DNA of 28,933 nucleotides, taken from assembly GCA_046094505.1 (NCBI GenBank), contig JBJTHN010000021.1:1-28933 (forward strand). Reading direction: 5' to 3'. The stretch comes from RFTU01 sp046094505 (GTDB lineage Bacteria > Pseudomonadota > Gammaproteobacteria > Burkholderiales > Burkholderiaceae_C). The translations under genes were made by a program, and so were the position numbers. Under the pieces are notes generated by a model that was not told the origin of the DNA, ran no database searches, and worked only from the letters and a program-made list of their open reading frames with translations. Each line of letters opens with the position of its first letter. Position 1 is the stretch's first letter. Below are positions 22,921 to 28,933 of this stretch, one piece after another.

Positions 22921-22949
22921 AAGCAGACACCCTTCGAACGTCGAAGTCT

Positions 22950-24173
22950 TCAGGCCTTCAGCCAGGCGCGCAGAACGGCCGCAAAGGCATCCGGGCACTC
23001 GGCCACGCTCAGGTGGCTGGCGTGCTCCAGCACCGTCAAACGGGCACCCTGGATGCGCTCGGCAATCGCTTGGGCCATGGCCGGCGTGGCGCCCGCGTCC
23101 AAGGCACCGGCCACCACCTGGGTGGGGCAGGTGATGTGGTGCAGTTGATCCAGCCAGTTCACAGCCGCCACCGCCTGGCAGGCCTGCACATAGGCCTGTG
23201 GGTCTTGGCGCGCCAAGGTGGCCCGCAAGGCTTGCACCTGTTCGGGCTGGGCCGTGCGAAAGGCCTCGTGCACATAGCGTTGCACCACTTGGTCCAAAAC
23301 GGCGGACATCCCGCCGTCGCGAACGGCCTGTATGCGTGCGGCCCAAGCCGGCTGCGCCGCTGCAGGGTACACCGCCGTGGTGTTGGCCAACAGCAGCCGC
23401 GAAACGCAATCGGGGTGACGAATGGCCAGGCCCTGGCCCACCATACCGCCCATGGACAGCCCGACAAAGGCCACAGGCCCACGGCCCCACTCCCGGATCA
23501 GCCGTGCGGCATCGTCCACCAGGTCGTCCAGCGTAAAGGCGCCCGGGCCGCAGCCCGAACCACCGTGGCCGCGGTGGTCGTAGCGCATCACGGGATGCTC
23601 AAGCGCCAGCGCCTGCGCCAGGCCATCCCACATGTGCAGGTCCAGGCCCAGGGCATGGCTGAAGACCACCGGCATGCCCTCACCATGGCCCTGCAAAGCC
23701 ACGCGCAGCTGCGGTTGGCTGAAGGTGTGGTGCACCTGCACCCGAACATCGGGGGTCAAGGGCGCGGGGCCGGGCAACAAGCCCTCCTCGCGCAGGATGC
23801 CCGTGGTGATCTTGAACGCCGTGTTGGCCGCCGGCACGCCACAGTAGATGGCACCTTGCAGCAGGGTCTCCTGGATCTTCTCCAGGGGCACGCCCCCCCG
23901 CACAGCGGCGCGGCAATGCAGCTCAAACTCTTCCCATCGCGCCTGCCCCATGGTCATGCCCAAGACCAACAGGCGCCGGGTGGTGTGGTCCAGGCCGGGC
24001 CGCCCCCAAATCTCATGCCAGGCATAGCGCGTGATGAGCGCTTGAAAGTCGGCGTTGAAGCCGTTGGCCCCGCTGGTGGAGGCCCGCACCCATTCCTCGC
24101 CCAACACGGCGCGTCGGTTGCGCAGGCCGCGCTCGAAGTCGTCATCCCTGGGGGGCATTGCATCCGGGCTCAT
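22950..24173 (-). CDS. pcaCD: Fused 4-carboxymuconolactone decarboxylase / 3-oxoadipate enol-lactonase (PcaC-PcaD order)
   Basis: This 407-residue fusion has a carboxymuconolactone decarboxylase domain at about 8-130 (NADFQALITRYAWHEIWGRP, with ELHCRAAVRGG at 84-94) and an alpha/beta-hydrolase at about 145-405. The hydrolase triad is S240 (GLSMGG), D359 (AGALDAGAT) and H387 (HASHLS). Together they carry out two successive steps of the protocatechuate branch of the 3-oxoadipate pathway. The well-known actinobacterial fusion PcaL has the opposite order (lactonase first). The ATG at 24173 overlaps the pcaB stop (ATGA). The last gene of its string, it is followed by an XRE-type remnant. Both active sites look intact. 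Confidence 0.92.
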   Translation of the reverse strand: MSPDAMPPRDDDFERGLRNRRAVLGEEWVRASTSGANGFNADFQALITRYAWHEIWGRPGLDHTTRRLLVLGMTMGQARWEEFELHCRAAVRGGVPLEKIQETLLQGAIYCGVPAANTAFKITTGILREEGLLPGPAPLTPDVRVQVHHTFSQPQLRVALQGHGEGMPVVFSHALGLDLHMWDGLAQALALEHPVMRYDHRGHGGSGCGPGAFTLDDLVDDAARLIREWGRGPVAFVGLSMGGMVGQGLAIRHPDCVSRLLLANTTAVYPAAAQPAWAARIQAVRDGGMSAVLDQVVQRYVHEAFRTAQPEQVQALRATLARQDPQAYVQACQAVAAVNWLDQLHHITCPTQVVAGALDAGATPAMAQAIAERIQGARLTVLEHASHLSVAECPDAFAAVLRAWLKA

Positions 24174-25375
24174 CCCTGATCCTCTCTCAAGCTGTGCTCC
24201 AGTTCGGCCCACAAGGCCGCACGCTCGGCTTGCAGGCCCGTGGCTGCCGGGGCACGCGCCGCGTTGAACGCCGCATCGCCACCATGGGCCTGCAGCAGTG
24301 CCGCCATGCGCGCCGGGTCGGCGCTGGCGTGAGCAAGCGCCTGCGCCATGGCGGTGGCTGAAGCCGCGGCCATGCTGAGCAGTTCTGCCAACTCCGCGCC
24401 CTCGGCCTGCCAAGACCCCAAGCCTCGCTCCTGGGTCACGGCCATGGCCCCCAGCACGGCCGCCACCCGGTGCGGCGCGCGGTGCAGGGCCGACAAAGCC
24501 ACCATCGCCCCCACCGGGTTGCGCTTGTGCGGCATGGCCGAGGATCCGCCGCGGCCTTCGGCCTGCGACTCCTGCAGCTCACCCAGTTCGGGCTGCGCCA
24601 TCAGCGCCACATCCAGCCCCACCTTGGCCAAAGCACCCACCAAGACGCCCAGCTCGGCGGCCAAGCGCGCCATCTCATCGCGCTGGGCCTGCCAGGCCCC
24701 CGGGGTCAGGGGCAGGTTCAAGCGCTGGGCCACCGCCCGGCGCAGGGCCGAGGCCTGCGGCCCCCAGGCCGCGCCGTCCCCCACCGGGCCGGCCAGCTGC
24801 AACACCCATGCGGCCTGGGCGCGCTGGCGCAGCGCCAAGCGGCTGCGGTGCACGGGCAGTGCCCAATTCAGCAGCCGGGCCTCCAACACGGTGGCCACCG
24901 CAGGCTGCAAAAGGGTGCGGGCCAGCAGGGGGGCATCACCGTGGGCGCGTTTGAGTTGCAGCAGCGCCTGCAGCACCTGCCCCAGCGCCTCGTCGATCAG
25001 GGCCAACACCGCTCGGCCCTGCAGGCACAGGGCGGTGTCGATCAGGTCTTGGCTGGTGGCGCCCAGGTGCACCGCCACCAGGGCCTCAGGGTCACGCTCC
25101 CGCACCCGGGCCTTGAGCAGGTTGACCAGGGGAATGGCCAGGCTGCCGGATGCCGCCGCCTGCTCCACCAGCGCCTGGGCCGAAGCCTCGCTGGGTAGCG
25201 CCATGTCGCAGCACTCGGCCACGGTCTGGGCATGCGCGCGTGCCACCAGGCCCAGGTCGGCTTGCGCGGCCACCAGCTCGCGCTCCAGGCGCAGCATGGC
25301 GCGCATCACGGCCGCCGGCCCCAAGAGCTCGTCGGCCTTGGGGTGGGCCAACATCATGGAAAAGGCGTTGCTCAT
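24170..25375 (-). CDS. pcaB: 3-carboxy-cis,cis-muconate cycloisomerase PcaB
   Basis: This 401-residue member of the fumarase/aspartase superfamily has the signature GSSAMPHKRNP at 277-287 (GRGGSSAMPHKRNPVGA) and the earlier HLGATSQDLIDTAL (103-116). It cyclises 3-carboxymuconate to 4-carboxymuconolactone, the substrate of the overlapping fused decarboxylase/lactonase. Length is slightly below that of many PcaB proteins. It begins 24 bases after the SapC-family gene on the same strand. The ring-cleaving protocatechuate dioxygenase (pcaGH) and the downstream pcaIJF are not in the window. Confidence 0.93.
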   Translation of the reverse strand: MSNAFSMMLAHPKADELLGPAAVMRAMLRLERELVAAQADLGLVARAHAQTVAECCDMALPSEASAQALVEQAAASGSLAIPLVNLLKARVRERDPEALVAVHLGATSQDLIDTALCLQGRAVLALIDEALGQVLQALLQLKRAHGDAPLLARTLLQPAVATVLEARLLNWALPVHRSRLALRQRAQAAWVLQLAGPVGDGAAWGPQASALRRAVAQRLNLPLTPGAWQAQRDEMARLAAELGVLVGALAKVGLDVALMAQPELGELQESQAEGRGGSSAMPHKRNPVGAMVALSALHRAPHRVAAVLGAMAVTQERGLGSWQAEGAELAELLSMAAASATAMAQALAHASADPARMAALLQAHGGDAAFNAARAPAATGLQAERAALWAELEHSLREDQG

Positions 25376-25399
25376 GTGCTCAAGCCCCGCCCGCAGCCA

Positions 25400-26185
25400 T
25401 CACACCGGCAGCTTCAGCGCCACGCGGCGCTCCACCAAGCGCCGCATCACCGCCATCGAGCCGATGTGCGCATACAGCAGCGCCAGAATGCCCGCACGGT
25501 GCAGCTCCACCACGGTGGCGTCGGGCAGCTCGGCCAGCTTCGGTTCATTCACCGCCAAGAAGCCATCGACCACCAGGGTCTGGCCGTCTTCCATTTGGGC
25601 ATCAAAGCGCATGTCTTGCAGCAGGTCCAGCTCCACCAGGCGCTGGCAGAACGCGCGGGTGCGCTGCAGTTCGGCATCCAGCTGTTCCAGGTAGGACTGC
25701 ACGCCCTTCATGAATTCGGTGGGCTCGCCCGCGTCGTCGAACAGGCGCTCACCCTCTTGTTCAGAGAACCCGCTCCAGGCCTTGTCGAAGCACACGATGT
25801 AGTTGTTGTCTTCGGTGTGCACCAGGGCAAAGGGGTATGAGCGCAGCATGGCCGGCACATAGGAAGCCGACCACGAGCCGTCTTCCTTGAGGTACAGGTT
25901 TTCGCCGCGCTTGAGCCCCAGCACCGCCACGGGCGACACCTCCAGCTTGCCGTTGTTGGCCGCCGGGTCACCGGCACGCACGAACACCACCGGGTATTCG
26001 CGCGCCAGGTCCAGGAATTCCACCGCATTGGCGAACATCGAGTTCATGCCGCGCGCGGGGCTGTGGTCGCTGTGCACCAGGCGCGCCAAGCGCATTTGGC
26101 GGTGGGCGCCGCGGTCCAGGGCCTGCAGTTCGGTGAACAGGTTGTCCTTGGGGGTGGCGGCTGCGGTTTGTTCAGGGGTGCTCAT
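25400..26185 (-). CDS. SapC-family protein
   Basis: This 261-residue protein matches the SapC family (named from a Campylobacter surface-array protein secretion gene). Core stretches are MNSMFANAVEFLDLAREYPV (about 47-66), ENLYLKEDGSWSASYVPAML (about 94-113), a YPFALVHTEDN strand and a C-terminal LHRAGILALLYAHIGSM. No signal peptide or membrane segment is seen, so it is probably cytoplasmic. In proteobacteria the family is often near surface or TonB-linked genes, and its biochemical role is not established. Here the ATG overlaps the stop of the CorC-type gene (ATGA), and pcaB follows after 24 bases. That is an odd operon-like mixture. Confidence 0.85.
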   Translation of the reverse strand: MSTPEQTAAATPKDNLFTELQALDRGAHRQMRLARLVHSDHSPARGMNSMFANAVEFLDLAREYPVVFVRAGDPAANNGKLEVSPVAVLGLKRGENLYLKEDGSWSASYVPAMLRSYPFALVHTEDNNYIVCFDKAWSGFSEQEGERLFDDAGEPTEFMKGVQSYLEQLDAELQRTRAFCQRLVELDLLQDMRFDAQMEDGQTLVVDGFLAVNEPKLAELPDATVVELHRAGILALLYAHIGSMAVMRRLVERRVALKLPV

Positions 26186-27486
26186 TGAATCGCTTCTCCA
26201 GGGGTCTTCAGCGGTGTGGCCAGCACCTTGTCGATGCGTTTGCCGTCCAGATCCACCACCTCGAACTGCCAGCCCGACCATTGGACGGAGTCAGCGGTTC
26301 GCGGCACGCGGCCCAACAGCAGCATGATCATGCCGGCCAAGGTGTTGTAGCGGCCGCGTTCTTCGTCGGGCAGCTCCTTGATGTCCAGCCGATCCTTCAG
26401 CTCTGGGGCGGGGATCAGGCCGTCGAGCAGCCAGGAACCATCCCCGCGCTCAACAGCCCAGGGATTGTCGTCGCTTGGCGGGGTGAATTCGCCGGCGATG
26501 GCTTCGAGCAGGTCGCGAACGGTGATGACGCCCTGCACTTCACCGTATTCATCCACCACAAAGACCAGCTCATCACGGGACAGACGGAACTGCTCCAAGA
26601 GCTCCATCCCGGTGAGGGTCTCCGGAACAAACACCGCGGGCTGCAGCAGCTTGGCAATGTCCAGGGTTTCGCCGCGGGCCAGGGCGGGCAAGGCCGCGCT
26701 GGAAGCCACCACGCCCACCACGTCCTGCAGGCCGTCTCGGCACACCGGGTAGCGGCTGTGGGCGTGCTCGCCGATGATGCGCAGCTGTTCGGCCATCGGC
26801 GCGTTGATGTCCAGCCACACCACGTCGCTGCGCGGCACCATCATCGAGCCCACCGGGCGCTCGTCCAGGCGAAACACATTGCGCACCATCTGGTGCTCTT
26901 GCTCTTCGATCACGCCGCTTTCCAAGCCCTCTTCCAGGCTGGCGGCAATCTCTTCTTCGGTCATGCCCGGGCCGGCCTTGCGGTGCTGGCCCATCAGGCG
27001 CAGGATGGCGTCGGTGCTCAGCGTGAGCAAGGCCACGAAGGGGCGGGTGGCCGTTGACAGCGCCTGCATGGGCCGCGCCATCACCACGGCCACGGCTTCG
27101 GGGTGCAGTTGCCCAATGCGCTTGGGCACCAGTTCACCAAAGATGATGGTGGCAAAGGTGATCAACACCACCACCAGGCCCGTGGCCATCCAGCCGGCCA
27201 CCGTGGCCGACAGCGGAAACTGCTGCTGCAACCAATGCGACAGCGGGCCAGCGAAGGCGGCCTCGCCCACGATGCCGTTGAGCACGCCAATGGAGGTGAT
27301 GCCAATTTGAACCGTCGACAAGAACTTGGTGGGCTTGTCGTGCAGGTCCATGGCCGCAGCGGCCCCAGGGTTGCCGGCCTCCACCAGCACCTGCAGGCGC
27401 GCCTTGCGGCTGGCCGACAGGGCCATCTCAGACATCGCAAAAACAGCGTTGAGCAGAATCAGCCCAAGCAGCAGGACTAGGTCCAT
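26182..27486 (-). CDS. CorC/HlyC-family membrane protein with CBS domains
   Basis: This 434-residue protein has an N-terminal DUF21 membrane domain with about four hydrophobic segments (MDLVLLLGLILLNAVFAMSE at 1-20; ATGLVVVLITFATIIFGELV near 100-120). A CBS pair follows at about 200-330 (MMVPRSDVVWLDI, DELVFVVDEYGEVQGVITV), then a C-terminal CorC/HlyC transporter-associated domain (about 345-430). Relatives are implicated in magnesium or other cation export. The ATG at 27486 has AAGGG upstream and is chosen over a TTG at 27504. It is divergent from apaH and translationally coupled to the SapC-family gene. Confidence 0.93.
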   Translation of the reverse strand: MDLVLLLGLILLNAVFAMSEMALSASRKARLQVLVEAGNPGAAAAMDLHDKPTKFLSTVQIGITSIGVLNGIVGEAAFAGPLSHWLQQQFPLSATVAGWMATGLVVVLITFATIIFGELVPKRIGQLHPEAVAVVMARPMQALSTATRPFVALLTLSTDAILRLMGQHRKAGPGMTEEEIAASLEEGLESGVIEEQEHQMVRNVFRLDERPVGSMMVPRSDVVWLDINAPMAEQLRIIGEHAHSRYPVCRDGLQDVVGVVASSAALPALARGETLDIAKLLQPAVFVPETLTGMELLEQFRLSRDELVFVVDEYGEVQGVITVRDLLEAIAGEFTPPSDDNPWAVERGDGSWLLDGLIPAPELKDRLDIKELPDEERGRYNTLAGMIMLLLGRVPRTADSVQWSGWQFEVVDLDGKRIDKVLATPLKTPGEAIQ

Positions 27487-27569
27487 GGGTTTGCCCTTGC
27501 CCAAACCCAGGCGGTTCAGGTGCAGGCACTCGGAAATGCAAACGCGGCAAAGCGTAGCAGAATCAGGCG

Positions 27570-28394
27570 ATGCACCTGTTGATTGGCGACCTGCAAGGCT
27601 GCCTGGAGGCTTTTGAGCGCTTGTTGGCGCAGTGGGGCTTTTCCCCTTCGCGCCACCGGCTGACGGTGCTGGGCGACCTGGTCAACCGCGGCCCCAGCAG
27701 CGCGGCCACCCTGCGCCGCATCATGGGCCTGGGCAGCAGCGCGCAGTCCTTGTTGGGCAACCACGACCTGCACCTGTTGGCCGCAGCCCACGGCGTGCGG
27801 CCCGCCCACCGCAGCGACACCCTGGCCGATGTGCTGCAAGCCCCCGACCGCCACGAACTGTTGAATTGGCTGCGCCAGCGCCCCCTGGCCCTGCAGGCCG
27901 AGGGCTGGCTGTGTGTGCACGCCGGGGTGCCGCCGCAGTGGGACGCCGACCAAACCCTACACCATGCGGCCGAGGTGCAAGCCCTGCTGCAAGGCCCGGC
28001 CCTGGCCGACTTTCTGCCGCTGATGTACGGCAATGAACCGGCCGTGTGGAACGACGCCTTGCAGGGCCCCGAGCGCTGGCGCTTCATCATCAACGCCCTG
28101 ACGCGCCTGCGCTGGTGCGGGCCCGATGGGGCGCAAGACTTTCAGGTCAAGGAAGGCCCCGGCCAGGCCCCACCGGGCTTGCAGCCCTGGTTTGAACTGC
28201 CCCAGCGGCGCACCCGCCACACACCCGTGGCCTTCGGGCACTGGAGCACCCTGGGCCTGATCAACCAGCCGCACCTGCTGGCCCTGGACACCGGCTGCGT
28301 GTGGGGCGGCGCGCTGACCGGCGTGCGGGTAGACGGCGGCCGGCGCGAAGTGCGCCAAGTGCCCTGCCCCGCGGCCCAACAGCCCGGCGCGTGA
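27570..28394 (+). CDS. apaH: Symmetrical bis(5'-nucleosyl)-tetraphosphatase ApaH
   Basis: This 274-residue calcineurin-like metallophosphatase has its metal motifs in order: GDLQGC (6-11), GDLVNRGP (35-42), LGNHDLHLL (62-70), VHAGVPPQW (about 115-123) and a late FGHWSTLG. It splits diadenosine tetraphosphate to two ADP, and NADH- and Np4A-capped RNA are also reported substrates. Length is normal. The start is an ATG with only a weak ribosome binding site, 83 bases from the divergent CorC-type gene. It ends just before the tRNA-Ser promoter. Confidence 0.94.
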   Translation: MHLLIGDLQGCLEAFERLLAQWGFSPSRHRLTVLGDLVNRGPSSAATLRRIMGLGSSAQSLLGNHDLHLLAAAHGVRPAHRSDTLADVLQAPDRHELLNWLRQRPLALQAEGWLCVHAGVPPQWDADQTLHHAAEVQALLQGPALADFLPLMYGNEPAVWNDALQGPERWRFIINALTRLRWCGPDGAQDFQVKEGPGQAPPGLQPWFELPQRRTRHTPVAFGHWSTLGLINQPHLLALDTGCVWGGALTGVRVDGGRREVRQVPCPAAQQPGA

Positions 28395-28411
28395 CGCCCA
28401 GCCCAGGCCGC

Positions 28412-28417
28412 TACACT
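28412..28417 (+). promoter_or_regulatory. Likely -10 box of tRNA-Ser
   Basis: TACACT ends ten bases before the mature tRNA 5' end, a usual distance for a tRNA gene. GTGACG at 28391-28396, overlapping the apaH stop, could be the -35 but would give a short 15-base spacer. Confidence 0.35.
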
Positions 28418-28427
28418 CGCTTGTGTG

Positions 28428-28515
28428 GGAGGCTTGGGGGAGTGGTTTAACCCAGCAGTCTTGAAAACTGCCGACGGGCAACCGTCCGTGAGTTCGAATC
28501 TCACAGCCTCCGCCA
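28428..28515 (+). tRNA. tRNA-Ser (anticodon TGA)
   Basis: This is an 88-base class II tRNA. The acceptor arms GGAGGCT (28428-28434) and AGCCTCC (28505-28511) pair fully, with discriminator G and encoded CCA at 28513-28515. The anticodon stem GCAGT/ACTGC closes the loop CTTGAAA, with TGA at 28462-28464, so it reads UCA serine codons. A long variable arm (GACGGGCAACCGTC region) and the T-loop TTCGAATC are present. The 3' half probably serves as the integration site for the adjoining integrase element. Confidence 0.97.
28490..28515 (+). other. Putative attachment site at the tRNA-Ser 3' end
   Basis: P4-type integrases commonly recombine at the 3' end of tRNA genes, and one starts 130 bases downstream here. 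The T-arm/acceptor segment is thus the likely att core. The second copy would lie outside the window, so this is inference. Confidence 0.45.
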
Positions 28516-28584
28516 GAACTCGGTGTCAGCCCATTCCACGGCGAGGCACTTTTCAGACTTCTCCCTCTGAGCGCGACGGGCCTC

Positions 28585-28613
28585 TTGTGTCAAGCGCTAT
28601 CAAGGCATATCAT
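28585..28613 (+). promoter_or_regulatory. Predicted integrase promoter
   Basis: TTGTGT (28585-28590) and TATCAT (28608-28613) are spaced by 17 bases, the -10 matching consensus at five of six positions. It would start a leader of about 25 bases before the integrase ATG. Nothing else is recognised in the 130-base gap after the tRNA. Confidence 0.45.
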
Positions 28614-28645
28614 CCAATGGCAACTTTTATGGTATGTCGTTTGGT

Positions 28646-28933
28646 ATGCCAAAGATCGCCAAAGAACTGTCAGCCATTGAGGTGAGGCGACTGAGTCGCC
28701 CGGGCTGGCACGCTGTAGGGGGTGTGGCCGGACTGCTTCTTCAGATTCGCCCCCCCCCTCGACAAGGCGCGCAGGCACCTAGGTCGTGGATCCTCCGTCT
28801 TCAAGTGGCAGGGGAGCGCCAGCCGATTGGCTTGGGGCCATATCCACAAGTCTCCCTCTCTGAAGCCCGTGAGCAGGCTCGAAAGTTGTCGCTGGAGGCC
28901 AAGGGCGGGGTCAACCTGCTGGCCCGCAAGCGC
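28646..28933 (+). CDS. P4-type tyrosine-recombinase integrase, N-terminal part (cut by window end)
   Basis: The frame is open from ATG 28646 to the last base (96 codons). The segment MPKIAKELSAIEVRRLSRPG, HAVGGVAGLLLQI, SWILRLQVAGERQPIGLGPY and VSLSEAREQARKL is the DUF4102 arm-binding domain found at the start of P4-like integrases. The catalytic domain would lie beyond the window. An in-frame ATG at 28634 would add four residues, and neither start has a clear ribosome binding site. A run of nine C at 28750-28758 lies inside a Pro/Gln/Ala insertion (PPPRQGAQAP) that I do not expect in the family. The frame is intact as given. Its place next to tRNA-Ser marks the edge of an integrative element. 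Confidence 0.85.
   Translation, partial: MPKIAKELSAIEVRRLSRPGWHAVGGVAGLLLQIRPPPRQGAQAPRSWILRLQVAGERQPIGLGPYPQVSLSEAREQARKLSLEAKGGVNLLARKR

Noticed and set aside
22932..22946. CTTCGA-ACG-TCGAAG inverted repeat after the pcaC-pcaD stop as a terminator
   Set aside because: Six-base arms with a three-base loop and no T-run; too weak to call.
24174..24413. N-terminal extension of the PcaC-PcaD fusion
   Set aside because: Overlaps the pcaB coding end in another frame; ATGA overlap at 24173 fits the operon style.
28425..28685. 86-codon frame through the tRNA-Ser region
   Set aside because: It is a tRNA gene plus intergenic sequence and overlaps the integrase start in another frame.

Overview
The window is high-GC (by eye well above 60%), densely packed and rich in four-base start/stop overlaps. 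Its gene content (TetR-type PaaR, paa genes beside an ABC solute-binding protein, TRAP transporters, CoA-thioester aromatic pathways) points to a betaproteobacterium of the Burkholderiales, most likely Comamonadaceae. That placement is inference from gene content, not from a marker gene.

Region 1 (1-5943, rightward) is the 3' part of an aerobic CoA-thioester aromatic operon. It holds the old-yellow-enzyme half of a bifunctional 2-aminobenzoyl-CoA / salicylyl-CoA monooxygenase-reductase (cut by the window edge), a MarR regulator, a crotonase-fold protein, an acyl-CoA dehydrogenase, an aryl-CoA ligase and a RidA-family protein. The set fits 2-aminobenzoate (anthranilate) degradation best. The crotonase lacks the two hydratase glutamates and the RidA protein lacks the classical catalytic arginine.

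Region 2 (5993-7017) holds an FAH-family hydrolase (leftward) and a divergent small four-cysteine protein of unknown function.

Region 3 (7113-18474) is a phenylacetate locus. Leftward from one promoter run paaG, paaI, paaK, paaA, paaB, paaC, paaD, paaE, paaR, an ABC-type periplasmic binding protein and paaZ. paaY is divergent. A perfect 14-bp palindrome (17802-17815) overlaps both divergent promoters and is the obvious PaaR operator. paaF, paaH and paaJ are absent. The ligase PaaK makes phenylacetyl-CoA, PaaABCDE epoxidises it, PaaG isomerises the epoxide to oxepin-CoA, PaaZ opens and oxidises the ring, and PaaI/PaaY are rescue thioesterases.

Region 4 (18455-22603, leftward) holds a complete TRAP transporter (DctM, DctQ, DctP types) and a stand-alone MetE catalytic-domain protein with a TTG start. 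Region 5 (22604-27486, leftward) holds a frameshifted XRE-regulator remnant and an operon-like string: CorC/HlyC-type membrane protein, SapC-family protein, pcaB, and a fused PcaC-PcaD enzyme of the protocatechuate branch.

Region 6 (27570-28933, rightward) holds apaH, a tRNA-Ser(UGA), and the start of a P4-type tyrosine integrase just downstream of the tRNA. This looks like the left edge of an integrative element that continues beyond the window. No rRNA, CRISPR array or insertion sequence was seen.
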